NCBI RefSeq assembly: GCF_009908165.1
Contig: NZ_JAAAUC010000001.1
Coordinates: forward strand, 310,001 to 374,000
DNA: 64,000 nt
Reading direction: 5' to 3'
From: Frigidibacter albus
Lineage (GTDB): Bacteria > Pseudomonadota > Alphaproteobacteria > Rhodobacterales > Rhodobacteraceae
Under the pieces are notes generated by a model, which saw only the letters and a program-made list of their open reading frames with translations, was not told the DNA's origin and searched no databases. The position numbers and the translations under genes are program-made. This document shows, piece by piece, positions 26,301-35,429 of this stretch. Every line of letters starts with the position of its first letter. The first letter of the stretch is position 1.

Positions 26301-29300
26301 AGCCGAGGCCCGCGCCCTGCGCCTGATTGCCCGCCGCACCTGGCGCTACTTCGAGACCTTCGTGACCGAGGCCGACAATTTCCTGCCTCCCGACAACCAT
26401 CAGGAGATTCCAACCCCCGTCACCTTCCACCGCACCTCGCCCACCAATATCGGCCTCTACCTGCTCTCGGCCACCGTCGCCCGCGACATGGGCTGGATCG
26501 GCCAGACCGCCGCGCTCACCCGGCTGGAGCAGACGTTGAACACCGTGACGCGGATGCCGCGCTTCCGCGGGCATCTTTTCAACTGGCATGACACGCAGGA
26601 CCTGCGGGTGCTGGACCCGGCCTATGTGTCTTCGGTGGATAGCGGCAATCTGGCCGGGCACCTGATCGCCGTGGCGCAAGCTTGCCACGAATGGCAGGCG
26701 GGGCCGGTCCCGGACGCCGCCCGCCGCGAGGGGCTTGCCGATGCGCTGGCGCTGGCCCGCCTGTCGCCGACCCCGGCCGCCGCCAGCCTGCTGGACCGTC
26801 TGGCCGCCGCCAATGCCCGCCAGGAGCCGTTCGCGGACCTGCTGCCGCTTGCGACGGAAGCCGCCGACGCAGCCGACGCCCTTGGCGATCCCGATCTTGC
26901 CTTCTGGTGTGGCGCCGCGCGCGACTGCATCGCCGGCGCGCTCGAGGATGCGGCGGGCGGCACTGCCGCGCGGCTGGCAGCGGTGGAAGAGCTCGCCCGC
27001 GCCTTGGCGATGGACATGAACTTCGCCTTCCTGCTCGACCCCGAGAAGAAACTGCTCTCCATCGGCTTTTCGGTCTCGACCAATACCCGCGACCCGAACT
27101 GCTATGACCTCCTGGCCTCCGAAGCGCGGCTGGCGAGCCTGTTTGCCATCGCCAAGGGCGACGCGCCCACCCGGCACTGGTTCCGGCTCGGCCGCGCCGC
27201 CACGCCCATCGGCGCCGGCTCGGCGCTGATCTCATGGTCGGGCAGCATGTTCGAATACCTGATGCCCTCGCTGATCATGCGCGCGCCGGTGGGGTCGGTG
27301 CTGGAGCAGACCAACCGGCTGATCGTCGGCCGGCAGATGGCGTATGGCGCGGCGCAGGGGATGCCCTGGGGCATCTCGGAATCCTCCTACAACGCCCGCG
27401 ATCTGGAGATGACCTATCAGTATGCCAATTTCGGCGTGCCGGGCCTTGGCCTGAAGCGGGGGCTGGCAGCGAACCGCGTTGTCGCGCCCTATGCCACCGG
27501 GCTGGCCACGATGGTCGATCCGCGCGCGGCGTTGCAGAACTACCGGCGCCTCGCCGCCATCGGGGCCGAGGGACAGTATGGCTTCTACGAGGCGGTGGAC
27601 TTCACCCCCGCGCGCCTGCCAGCCGGGGCGGATCATGCGCTGGTGCAAAGCTTCATGGCGCATCATCAGGGCATGACCATCACCGCCATCGCCAATGTCG
27701 TTCAAGGCGGGCGGCTGCGCGCCCGCTTCCATGCCGAACCGATGATCCAGGCTGTGGACCTGCTGCTGCAGGAACGGGTGCCGCGCGATGCCAGCGCCGC
27801 CCCGCCGCGCGCCAAGGATGTGCCGGTGACCGAGGCCGAACCCTCGGGCGCCCCGGCCCTGCGCCACTTCGAGACGCCGGAAGCCGAGGCGCCGACCGGC
27901 CACCTGCTGTCCAACGGCAGCTATGGCGTGATGCTGACGCCGACGGGCGCAGGCTACAGCCGCTGGCGCGATCTGGCCGTCACCCGCTGGCGGCCAGATC
28001 CGACGCGGGCGGGGCTTGGCTCGTTCATCTTCGCGCGCGACGTGAAATCCGGGGCGCTGTGGTCGGCGGGCGTTCAGCCCACCGGCGCGGGGGCGGGGCA
28101 GCACCGCGCAGTGTTCTCCGAGCATCTCGCCTCGTTCTCCCATCACGGCAAGCGATTGAACATGACCACCGAGGTCGTCGTGTCGGCCGAGGATGATGCC
28201 GAGGCGCGCCGCGTCACCCTGACCAACACCGGCAGCCAGGCGCGTGAGATCGACCTGACCTCCTATGCCGAACTGGTGCTGGCCCCGCCCGCCGCCGATC
28301 TGGCGCATCCGGCATTCTCCAAGCTGTTCGTAGTCACCGATTACATGCCCGAGCTTGGCGCGATCATTGCCACCCGCCGCCGCCGCTCGCCCACCGACCC
28401 CGAGGTCTGGGCCGCGCATATCGCCGTGGTCGAGGGCCGGGAGTCAGCACCCCTGCAATATGAGACCGACCGCGCCCGCTTCATCGGCCGTGGCGGCAGC
28501 ATCGGCGCGGCGGCGATGTCCCATAGCCCGCTTTCCGGCACCACTGGCACCGTGCTCGACCCGGTCTTCGCCCTGCGCCGCCGGGTGATCGTGCCCTCGG
28601 GCGGTGTGGTGCGGGTGACGTTCTGGACCATGATCGCCGCCACGCCCGAGGCACTGCTGGACCTCGTGGACCGCCACCGTGACCCCTCGTCCTTCGAGAG
28701 GGCCGTGACCCTGTCCTGGACGCAAGGTCAGGTGCAGCTGCGCCATCAGGGCCTGAGCCCGGCGGCGGCCGTCGATTTCCAGCGACTTGGCGGCATGATC
28801 CTGCGTGGCGATGCGCGCCTGCGCGCCGCCCCCCGCCAGATCGAGACTGCGGCGGGGCCGCAATCCGCGCTCTGGGCGATGGGTATTTCGGGCGACCTGC
28901 CGATCATCCTGTTCCGGATCAGCGAACCCGAAGACGCCGCCGCCCTGCATGAGGTGCTGGCGGCCCATGAATACCTGCGGATGCGGCAGCTGGACGCGGA
29001 TCTGGTGATCCTGAACGACCGGGCCTCGTCTTACGTGCAGGACATGCAGATCGTCATCGACATCGCCGTCCGCTCGGCCCAGTCGCGCCTGCGCGGCGAG
29101 CCACATCCGGGCGGGCCGAGCGGCGCGATCCACACCCTGCGCGCCGATCTGGTGACGGTGGACCAGCGCGCGCTGCTGCTGTCGGTGGCGCGGATCGTGC
29201 TGCTGGCCAATCGCGGCAGCATCGGCGACCAGATCGAGGCCTTGCCGATTGTGCCTGCAGCGCCCGTAGCGGCCCCGCCGGTCGCCCCGGCCCCCGGGAA

Positions 29301-31722
29301 CGCGAGCCCCCTGCCGGAGCTGGAGTTCTTCAATGGCACCGGCGGCTTTGCCGACAACGGCCGCGAATACGTCACCGTCCTGTGCGATGGCCAGACCACG
29401 CCCGCCCCCTGGATCAACGTCATCGCCAATCCGGGCTTCGGCTTTCAGGTCTCGGCCGAGGGCAGCGGATCGGTCTGGGCCGAGAACAGCCGCGAGAACC
29501 AGCTGACGCCCTGGTCGAACGACCCGGTTTGCGACCCGGCGGGCGAGGCGATCTACCTGCATGATCTGGACAGCGGCGCCACCTGGACGCCGACCGCGCT
29601 GCCGATCCGCGGCCGCGGCACCTATGTCGCGCGGCATGGCTTCGGCTATAGCCGGTTCGAGCATACCGGCCACGGCGTCGCGGCCGAGATGGTGCAGTTC
29701 GTGCCCATGGATGACCCGGTCAAGATCACCCGGCTGACCCTGCGCAACACCGGCAGCACCCCGCGCCGCCTGTCGGTCACCGCCTATGCCGAATGGGTGC
29801 TGGGAACCTCGCGCAGTGCCACCGCGCCCCATATCATCACCTGGCAGGATCAGGGTGCGATCCTTGCCCGCAACCCCTTCGCCACGGCGTTTCCCGGCCG
29901 CGTTGCCTTTGCCGATCTGGGGGCCGATACCAACAGCCGCACCGCCGACCGTTCCGAGGTTCTGGGCCACAATGGCAGCATGGCCGCCCCAGCGGGCATC
30001 GGGACCAAGCCACTGTCGGGCCGCACCGGCCCGGCGCTAGACCCCTGCGCGGCCCTGCAACGCCATCTGACGCTGGCCCCCGGCGAAAGCACCACGGTTG
30101 TCTTCCTGCTGGGGCAGGCGACCACGGCCGAGGCGGCGCAGGCGCTGATCCAGCGTCACCGCGCTGCCGATCCCGAAGCCACACTGGCCACCGTCCGCCA
30201 GCACTGGACGGACCTGCTGGGTGCCGTGCAGGTCACCTCGCCTGACCGCGCCATGGACATCCTGCTGAACGGCTGGCTGCTGTACCAGACCCTTGCCTGC
30301 CGGATCTGGGCGCGCGCGGGGTTCTATCAGGCCAGCGGCGCCTATGGCTTCCGCGACCAGTTGCAGGACGGGATGGCGCTGACTGCGTTGCGGCCCGAGA
30401 TGACACGGGCGCATCTGCTGCGTGCGGCTGGCCGCCAGTTCCCGGAAGGCGACGTCCAGCACTGGTGGCTGCCGCATTCGGGGCAGGGCGTGCGCACAAG
30501 GATCTCGGATGACCGGGTCTGGCTGGGCTATGGCGTGGCGCAATACATCGCGGTGTCGGGGGATGCGGCGATTCTGGATGAGCAAATCCCGTTCCTTGAC
30601 GGCCCGCCGGTGCCGCCCGGCGCGCATGACGACTTCTTCCAGCCCGCGATCTCCGACATCCATGCCAGCCTGTTCGAGCATTGCGCCCGCGGCATAGATC
30701 AGGCCATCGAGCTGACCGGCGCCAACGGGATGCCGCTGATCGGCACCGGCGACTGGAATGACGGGATGAACCGGGTGGGCGAGGGCGGTCAGGGCACCTC
30801 GGTCTGGCTGGGCTGGCTGCTGATCGCCACCATCGACCGGCTGGCCCCGATTGCCGATGCCCGGGACCCCGCCCGCGCCGCGCGCTGGCGCACGCATCGG
30901 GAGGCCGTGCTAAACGCTATCGAAGCCGAGGGCTGGGACGGCGCGTGGTATCGGCGCGGCACCTTCGACGATGGCACGCCGCTGGGGTCGGCGGCATCGG
31001 ACGAATGCCGCATCGACAGCATCGCGCAATCCTGGGCCGTACTGTCCGGCGCGGCGGACCCGGCCCGCGCGGCGACCGCGATGGCCAGCATGACCGAGCA
31101 TCTGGTGCGCCCCGACCCGGGCCTTGCCCTGCTGTTCACCCCGCCCTTCGACCAGACCCCGATGGACCCCGGCTACATCAAGGGCTACCCGCCCGGCCTG
31201 CGCGAGAATGGCGGGCAATACAGCCATGCCGCGATGTGGGCGATCCTGGCGCAATGCCGGCTGGGCAACGGCGATGCGGCGGGGGCGCTGTTCTCGCTGG
31301 TCAACCCCATCAACCACGCCCTGACGCCCGAGGCTGCGGCGCGCTACAAGGTCGAACCCTACGTGGTCGCCGCCGATGTCTATTCCATGCCGCCGCATGA
31401 CGGGCGCGGGGGGTGGACCTGGTATACCGGCTCCGCCGGCTGGATGTACCGCGCCGGGGTCGAGGGCCTGCTGGGCCTGACGCGGGCGGGGGACAACCTG
31501 GTGCTGGACCCGTGCTTCCCCAAGGACTGGCCGCAGATGCAGGCCACGCTGAGCCTCGGCGAGACGCGCCTGCAGATCACCATCGCCAATCCGGGCCACA
31601 CCGGCCACGGGATTGCATCCGCCGAACTGGATGGGGTGCCGCTGGACGTTGCAGAAGGGCGCCTGACCCTGCCGCTGCCGCAGGGCGAGTTGCGCCATCT
31701 GACGGTCCAACTGCGGACGTGA
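23323..31722 (+). CDS. ndvB: cyclic beta-1,2-glucan synthase
   Basis: 2799 residues, close to the 2830-2870 of rhizobial/Brucella enzymes. It makes, elongates, trims and cyclises periplasmic beta-1,2-glucan from UDP-glucose at the inner membrane. In order: an N-terminal domain; membrane spans at about 415-470; a GT84 glycosyltransferase with DAD (627-629) and QHRW (774-777); spans at about 810-860 and 935-980; a glucoamylase-like cyclisation domain (WSGSMFEYLMP, HHQG at 1447); and two beta-sandwich modules. Last is the GH94 phosphorylase domain with TGDWNDGMN, where Asp2480 is the likely catalytic acid. It is coupled to the short gene upstream. All three activities look intact. Confidence 0.95.
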   Translation: MSARRAASDWTARLIRRVGGRSSPDLWQDTSVIRSELFGTERLAHHALTLAAAQTIARHPGARVSPLTARVKDNAVFLLQAYRSCAQTLQAGRPIAPAAEWLLDNFHLVEQQLRQIGDDLPAGYYRQLPKLAEGPFAGYPRVFGLAWAYVAHTDSLLSGPVLAKFVQSYQQVSPLSIGELWAVAITLRIVLLENMRRLAEQITQGNELRLVADEIVDKVLAARKTPDQTPQEALFAATASLAHAPLHEIIAAQIAKRLRGFDPEDTPLQAWLAARLHRQGSSIETVVQNAQLRQGASNVTMRNIVTSMRLASELDWADFVEDVSLIDTRLRGGSGFAQMDFATRNAYRTEIEVLARGSDLSEIAVADAALEFAAQHGAEPGYGLIGAGRPALEQTVRFRPGPGMRLGRALGKLGLAGYLGAIALVSLAVLALALWAAGAGGLALIALALTGFLTATEAGTALVNLAVTRIVRPKLLPGLDLSAGIPAHLRTLVAVPVLLSDRADLQAQIEQLEVHHLSSTGGALHYALLSDGPDAASETTPQDAALIAEASAAMARLNASYPSEDGDRFVFLHRRRLWNEAEGVWMGWERKRGKLEELNRLLRGDADTSFLPQFGVPQDVRFVITLDADTRLLRDTVARLIGKMAHPLNRAELDPASGRVTRGYGIVQPRVTPALPTGAEGSIFQQVFSSPGGIEPYAAAISNVYQDLFGEGSFTGKGIYDVDAFAASLAGRVPDNTMLSHDLFEGVFARAGLASDIDVVDEFPARYDVAARRQHRWVRGDWQLLPWLVRRGSGLTALGRWKMLDNLRRAVVAPLTLAALFAGWLMPLPVAAAWTVAVLGMLALPHLVGLPFAVLPGRAGITSRSHGAALLADTKRSVAQIALNIALLAETAWQMADAAARTAFRLAVSRKHLLQWVTAAATGASARPGPVAQYRRMAGGVALGLGTGTLAVALNPAVWPLAMPFALLWLAAPAIAHRISRPLVQASARPLPEAEARALRLIARRTWRYFETFVTEADNFLPPDNHQEIPTPVTFHRTSPTNIGLYLLSATVARDMGWIGQTAALTRLEQTLNTVTRMPRFRGHLFNWHDTQDLRVLDPAYVSSVDSGNLAGHLIAVAQACHEWQAGPVPDAARREGLADALALARLSPTPAAASLLDRLAAANARQEPFADLLPLATEAADAADALGDPDLAFWCGAARDCIAGALEDAAGGTAARLAAVEELARALAMDMNFAFLLDPEKKLLSIGFSVSTNTRDPNCYDLLASEARLASLFAIAKGDAPTRHWFRLGRAATPIGAGSALISWSGSMFEYLMPSLIMRAPVGSVLEQTNRLIVGRQMAYGAAQGMPWGISESSYNARDLEMTYQYANFGVPGLGLKRGLAANRVVAPYATGLATMVDPRAALQNYRRLAAIGAEGQYGFYEAVDFTPARLPAGADHALVQSFMAHHQGMTITAIANVVQGGRLRARFHAEPMIQAVDLLLQERVPRDASAAPPRAKDVPVTEAEPSGAPALRHFETPEAEAPTGHLLSNGSYGVMLTPTGAGYSRWRDLAVTRWRPDPTRAGLGSFIFARDVKSGALWSAGVQPTGAGAGQHRAVFSEHLASFSHHGKRLNMTTEVVVSAEDDAEARRVTLTNTGSQAREIDLTSYAELVLAPPAADLAHPAFSKLFVVTDYMPELGAIIATRRRRSPTDPEVWAAHIAVVEGRESAPLQYETDRARFIGRGGSIGAAAMSHSPLSGTTGTVLDPVFALRRRVIVPSGGVVRVTFWTMIAATPEALLDLVDRHRDPSSFERAVTLSWTQGQVQLRHQGLSPAAAVDFQRLGGMILRGDARLRAAPRQIETAAGPQSALWAMGISGDLPIILFRISEPEDAAALHEVLAAHEYLRMRQLDADLVILNDRASSYVQDMQIVIDIAVRSAQSRLRGEPHPGGPSGAIHTLRADLVTVDQRALLLSVARIVLLANRGSIGDQIEALPIVPAAPVAAPPVAPAPGNASPLPELEFFNGTGGFADNGREYVTVLCDGQTTPAPWINVIANPGFGFQVSAEGSGSVWAENSRENQLTPWSNDPVCDPAGEAIYLHDLDSGATWTPTALPIRGRGTYVARHGFGYSRFEHTGHGVAAEMVQFVPMDDPVKITRLTLRNTGSTPRRLSVTAYAEWVLGTSRSATAPHIITWQDQGAILARNPFATAFPGRVAFADLGADTNSRTADRSEVLGHNGSMAAPAGIGTKPLSGRTGPALDPCAALQRHLTLAPGESTTVVFLLGQATTAEAAQALIQRHRAADPEATLATVRQHWTDLLGAVQVTSPDRAMDILLNGWLLYQTLACRIWARAGFYQASGAYGFRDQLQDGMALTALRPEMTRAHLLRAAGRQFPEGDVQHWWLPHSGQGVRTRISDDRVWLGYGVAQYIAVSGDAAILDEQIPFLDGPPVPPGAHDDFFQPAISDIHASLFEHCARGIDQAIELTGANGMPLIGTGDWNDGMNRVGEGGQGTSVWLGWLLIATIDRLAPIADARDPARAARWRTHREAVLNAIEAEGWDGAWYRRGTFDDGTPLGSAASDECRIDSIAQSWAVLSGAADPARAATAMASMTEHLVRPDPGLALLFTPPFDQTPMDPGYIKGYPPGLRENGGQYSHAAMWAILAQCRLGNGDAAGALFSLVNPINHALTPEAAARYKVEPYVVAADVYSMPPHDGRGGWTWYTGSAGWMYRAGVEGLLGLTRAGDNLVLDPCFPKDWPQMQATLSLGETRLQITIANPGHTGHGIASAELDGVPLDVAEGRLTLPLPQGELRHLTVQLRT

Positions 31723-31726
31723 CGCA

Positions 31727-31767
31727 CCGATACTTTGGCCGAAACTGCTAACCTCGATCAGTATCGG
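31727..31767. repeat. inverted repeat after ndvB
   Basis: CCGATACT (31727-31734) and AGTATCGG (31760-31767) are exact reverse complements separated by 25 bases, beginning five bases after the ndvB stop codon. The loop is long and no T-run follows, so it may be a weak terminator, a processing site or an operator for the lipid-transport operon that starts at 31843. Confidence 0.45.
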
Positions 31768-31842
31768 GGCCCGGGCGACGGCGTAACCTCCCGTCAAATC
31801 GGCGGCCGCGCTTGCCGCGCCCGCCCCAACAAGGATGCCCCC

Positions 31843-32034
31843 ATGCCGCTTCTCGATCTGATCATCACCCTTGTCGTCGTCGGTGTCCTCCTGTGGCTGG
31901 TGAACACCTATATCCCGATGGACCGCAAGATAAAATCCATCCTGAACATCGTCGTGGTGATCGCGGTGATCCTTTGGATCCTGCGGGGGACCGGCTTGCT
32001 GAGCGGGCTGAGCGCGGTCACGGTCGGCGGATGA
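31843..32034 (+). CDS. small membrane protein (Thivi_2564-like)
   Basis: 63 residues with two hydrophobic helices, LLDLIITLVVVGVLLWLVNT and ILNIVVVIAVILWIL, joined by the conserved-looking YIPMDRKIKS loop. This is the pattern of the Thivi_2564 family of small inner-membrane proteins. AAGGA lies seven bases before the ATG. Its stop overlaps the start of the MlaE-like permease by ATGA, which ties it to the lipid transporter. A role as an accessory or stabilising subunit is inference. Confidence 0.82.
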   Translation: MPLLDLIITLVVVGVLLWLVNTYIPMDRKIKSILNIVVVIAVILWILRGTGLLSGLSAVTVGG

Positions 32035-33122
32035 CAGCGGGGGCAGTGGCCCCCGAACCGCTTGCCCTGCAGGGGCCGGTCACACTGGCAAGCCTGGGCG
32101 ATACCCGCGCATTTCTCGAGAGCCATCCCGATGGCCGCGCGCTCGACCTGTCGGGCGTGACGATGCTGGATACGGCCGGCGCCTGGCTGCTGACGTCATG
32201 GCAGGCGGGCAAGGGCGGCACCCTGACCGGCGCCAATGCCGCGCAAACCCTGCTCCTCGAAACGGTGACCGAAGCACTGGCCTCGGCGGTTCCGGCGCCA
32301 AAGCCCCGCCCTGTGCATCATCAGGCCGGCGACACGCTGGCCGAGACCGGGAAGGCTGTCAGCCAAGTTGCGGTCGGCCTCGGCGAGAGTCTCGGCTTTC
32401 TGGGGCTGGTCATGGCCCGGCTTGGCTGGACAATCCTGCACCCCACTCGGTTGCGGCTGACGGCGCTTGTCCATCACATGCATCAGGCGGGGCTGAACGC
32501 CGTGCCCATCGTGGCGCTGATGGGCTTCCTGATCGGGGTGGTGCTGGCCTTCCAGGGCGCCTCGCAGCTGCAGCAGTTCGGGGCAGAGGTCTTCGTTGTC
32601 GACCTCATCGCCATCTCGATCCTGCGCGAGCTTGGCATTCTTCTGACCGCGATCATCGTGGCGGGGCGCTCCGCCTCGGCCTTCACCGCCGCCATCGGCT
32701 CGATGAAGATGCGCGAAGAGATCGACGCGATGCGGGTTCTGGGGCTCGATCCCATCGAGCTGTTGGTGCTGCCGCGCGTGCTTGCGCTGGTCCTCATGCT
32801 GCCGGTGCTTGGCTTCATCGCCAATATCTCCGGCCTTGTCGGTGGCGGGCTGATGGCCTGGGCCGAACTTGGCATCTCGCCGGGCATGTTCCGCACCCAG
32901 CTTCTGAACAACACCGACGTGTCGCACCTGCTGATCGGCCTGATCAAGGCGCCGGTCTTTGCGATGATCATCGGCGTCGTCGGCTGTCATCAGGGGATGC
33001 AGGTCAAGGGCGATACGGAATCGCTCGGCAGCCGCACCTCACGCTCGGTCGTGGTGGCGATCTTCCTGGTGATTGTGGTGGATGCACTGTTTTCCATCTT
33101 CTTCGCGCTGTGGGGCATCTGA
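32031..33122 (+). CDS. mlaE: MlaE-type ABC lipid-transport permease with N-terminal STAS domain
   Basis: 363 residues. Residues about 10-90 form a STAS/MlaB-like domain (RALDLSGVTMLDTAGAWLL); the remainder is the MlaE permease (AVPIVALMGFLIGVVLAFQG, AFTAAIGSMKMREEIDAM). The fusion means no separate MlaB is needed. The complex moves phospholipids between outer and inner membrane to preserve outer-membrane asymmetry. The start is set by the ATGA overlap with the small membrane protein gene, and its last base is the first base of the ATPase start codon (TGATG). Confidence 0.92.
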   Translation: MTAGAVAPEPLALQGPVTLASLGDTRAFLESHPDGRALDLSGVTMLDTAGAWLLTSWQAGKGGTLTGANAAQTLLLETVTEALASAVPAPKPRPVHHQAGDTLAETGKAVSQVAVGLGESLGFLGLVMARLGWTILHPTRLRLTALVHHMHQAGLNAVPIVALMGFLIGVVLAFQGASQLQQFGAEVFVVDLIAISILRELGILLTAIIVAGRSASAFTAAIGSMKMREEIDAMRVLGLDPIELLVLPRVLALVLMLPVLGFIANISGLVGGGLMAWAELGISPGMFRTQLLNNTDVSHLLIGLIKAPVFAMIIGVVGCHQGMQVKGDTESLGSRTSRSVVVAIFLVIVVDALFSIFFALWGI

Positions 33123-33895
33123 TGACCGATCCGATCATCACCATCCGCGGGCTGACCAACCGCTTCGGCAAGACCGTGGTACATCAGGGCCTGGACCTTG
33201 ATGTGATGCGCGGCGAGGTTCTGGGCGTCGTCGGCGCCTCGGGCAGCGGTAAGTCGGTGCTGCTGCGCACCATCGTCGGGCTGCAGCACCCGGCGGAGGG
33301 GACCATCGACGTTCTGGGCACCGATGTGCTGACCGCCGATGCCGCCCATCTGCGGAACGTGCAGAACCGCTGGGGCGTGATGTTCCAGGACGGCGCGCTG
33401 TTCTCCTCGCTGACCGTGCGCGAGAATGTGGCCGCCCCGATGCGCGAGCGGCTGGGGATCGACGCTGAAACCCGCCGGGCGCTGGCCGATCTGCGGATCG
33501 CCATGGTGGGCCTTCCGGCCTCGGCCGGGGATCTGTCCCCGTCGGACCTGTCGGGCGGGATGCGCAAGCGGGCAGGGCTGGCCCGCGCGCTGTCGCTGGA
33601 TCCCGAGATCCTGTTTCTGGACGAGCCCACCGCCGGGCTCGACCCCATCGGCGCGTCGGAGTTCGATGCGCTGATAACGGCGCTGCAAAAGGCGCTGGGG
33701 CTGACGGTGTTCCTGGTCACCCATGACCTCGACACCCTGCACGCCACCTGCGACCGGATCGCGGTGCTGGCCGAAAAGAAGGTGCTGGTGACCGGCACCA
33801 TGGCCGAGATGCTGCGCGTCGACCAGCCTTGGGTCCACGCCTATTTCCACGGGCCCCGCGCCCATGCGGCGCAGCCGCCAGCGGGAGGCAACTGA
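33122..33895 (+). CDS. mlaF: ABC lipid-transport ATPase (MlaF-like)
   Basis: 257 residues. Walker A GASGSGKS is at 38-45, the signature is LSGGMRKR (the methionine is typical of MlaF) and Walker B is ILFLDEPTAGLDPIG. It energises lipid transfer by the MlaE-type permease. It is coupled on both sides through one-base TGATG overlaps, so subunit synthesis is linked along the operon. Confidence 0.95.
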   Translation: MTDPIITIRGLTNRFGKTVVHQGLDLDVMRGEVLGVVGASGSGKSVLLRTIVGLQHPAEGTIDVLGTDVLTADAAHLRNVQNRWGVMFQDGALFSSLTVRENVAAPMRERLGIDAETRRALADLRIAMVGLPASAGDLSPSDLSGGMRKRAGLARALSLDPEILFLDEPTAGLDPIGASEFDALITALQKALGLTVFLVTHDLDTLHATCDRIAVLAEKKVLVTGTMAEMLRVDQPWVHAYFHGPRAHAAQPPAGGN

Positions 33896-34800
33896 TGGAA
33901 ACGCGCGCGAGATACATCCTTGTCGGGGTCTTCACCCTTGCCAGCGTCCTGGCGATCCTCGGCTTCACGCTCTGGCTCGCCAAGGTTCAGATCGACCGGA
34001 CCTATGCGCAATATGACATCGTCTTCGACAGCGTTGCCGGCCTCGGTCTTGCCAGCACGGTGCAGTATAACGGCGTCACCGTCGGCAAGGTGGTGACCAT
34101 CGCGCTGGACGGGGCAGACCCCTCGCTGGTGCGGGTGCGGATCGAGATCGACGCCAGCACGCCGATCCGCACCGACACCGTCGCGACCCTGTCGTCGCAG
34201 GGCGTGACTGGTGTGTCCTATGTGGCGCTGGAGGGGGGCAGCATGGCGGCAGAGCGGCTGACCCGGGTGCCGCCCGCGGATGTGCCGCTGATCGCGTCGC
34301 GGCCCTCGGTCATGCAAGATCTGATCACCGGAATGCCCGACCTGCTGAATGAGGCAATCCTGCTGATGCGCGATATCCGCGGCTTCACCACGCCCGAGAA
34401 TGGCGCGGCGATCACCGAGATCCTGCGCAATGTCGAAAAGGCCACCGCCCGCATCGACACGATGGCGACGCAGACGGAAGCGGTGATGGCCTCGGCGCAG
34501 GCTTCGCTGGTGCGGGTGGATGCGGCGCTGGTCGATATTCAGGCGGCGTTCGGCAGCGCCAATGCGGTGCTGGAAGATGACGTGCCAGCGGTGATGGACC
34601 AGCTTCGCGCCGCCGTTGCCAGCCTCGATCGGTCGGTCACCGGCTTCGAGAGCTTCTCGCGCGAGGGGTTGCCGCAGTTCAGTGCGCTTGCCACCGACGC
34701 GCGGGCGCTGGTGGCGAATATCAGCGCCGTCACCGCGCGCATCGGCAGCGACCCCGGCCGCTTCCTGCTGGGAACCCAGACGCCGGAGTACAGGAGATGA
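33895..34800 (+). CDS. mlaD: MlaD/MCE-family lipid-binding protein
   Basis: 301 residues: one N-terminal signal anchor (about 7-30, YILVGVFTLASVLAILGF) and a single MCE domain (about 38-118, with GLGLASTVQYNGVTVGKV). A long C-terminal region rich in Ala, Val and Asp is predicted helical and would extend into the periplasm. It is longer than E. coli MlaD (about 183), as in the YrbD/Ttg2C-type proteins with coiled-coil tails. It probably forms the hexameric ring on the permease. Its stop overlaps the lipoprotein start by ATGA. Confidence 0.92.
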   Translation: METRARYILVGVFTLASVLAILGFTLWLAKVQIDRTYAQYDIVFDSVAGLGLASTVQYNGVTVGKVVTIALDGADPSLVRVRIEIDASTPIRTDTVATLSSQGVTGVSYVALEGGSMAAERLTRVPPADVPLIASRPSVMQDLITGMPDLLNEAILLMRDIRGFTTPENGAAITEILRNVEKATARIDTMATQTEAVMASAQASLVRVDAALVDIQAAFGSANAVLEDDVPAVMDQLRAAVASLDRSVTGFESFSREGLPQFSALATDARALVANISAVTARIGSDPGRFLLGTQTPEYRR

Positions 34801-35414
34801 CGGTTATGAAACTGATGCTTGCCCTTGTGCTGACCCTGCTCTCCGGCTGCGGCGCCTTCACCGCCGTGTCAGAGGCGAGCGCGCAGCGGGACGCATATAC
34901 GCTGTCCCCCGCCGCCGCCGCCGCCTCGGCGCCCGCCTTGGGCAACGGGCATCTGGTGGTGGAGCTTCCCTCCTCGGCCGGGGCGCTGGCCACGGACCGG
35001 ATCCTGATCAAGCCGGAGGCCTTTCAGGCGCAATACCTGCCCGATGCCCAATGGTCCGAACCCGCCCCGGCGCTGGTGCAGACGCTGCTGGTGACGTCCT
35101 TCCAGAACCTTGGCGGCTTTCGGCTGGTGGGGCGGACGGGCGCCGGGCTGATGCCGGACTACACGCTGATGACCGAATTGCAGGAATTCCAGGCACAGCC
35201 AGCTGGCCCCGCGGCCGAGCCGCTGGACGTCCGCGTCAGCGCGATGATGACGTTGATCCGCGAGTCAGACCGTCGCATCGTCGCTACCCGCCGCTTTGCG
35301 GCGACGGCACGGGTTCAGACGGATGAGACGACGGATGTGGTGCGCGGCTTCGACAGCGCCCTGCGAGAGGTGCTGGCCGAAGCGGTGGTCTGGACGCAGG
35401 CGCAGGCGCGGTAG
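34797..35414 (+). CDS. PqiC/ABC-transport auxiliary lipoprotein
   Basis: 205 residues with a lipoprotein signal: hydrophobic LALVLTLLSGC with the lipobox LSGC and Cys18. The body matches the auxiliary lipoprotein family (DUF330-like) that accompanies MCE transporters: YTLSPAAAAA, LLVTSFQNLGGFRLVGRTG, DYTLMTELQEFQ. It likely links the MlaD ring to the outer membrane. It is the last gene of the coupled five-gene operon and converges with the TRAP permease 15 bases away. Confidence 0.9.
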   Translation: MTVMKLMLALVLTLLSGCGAFTAVSEASAQRDAYTLSPAAAAASAPALGNGHLVVELPSSAGALATDRILIKPEAFQAQYLPDAQWSEPAPALVQTLLVTSFQNLGGFRLVGRTGAGLMPDYTLMTELQEFQAQPAGPAAEPLDVRVSAMMTLIRESDRRIVATRRFAATARVQTDETTDVVRGFDSALREVLAEAVVWTQAQAR

Positions 35415-35429
35415 ACATCCGGCCCTCCG

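Noticed and set aside
24598-27177. 859-codon open frame on the - strand opposite ndvB
   Set aside because: Antisense shadow of the glucan synthase, rich in Arg, Gly and His, with no start signal.
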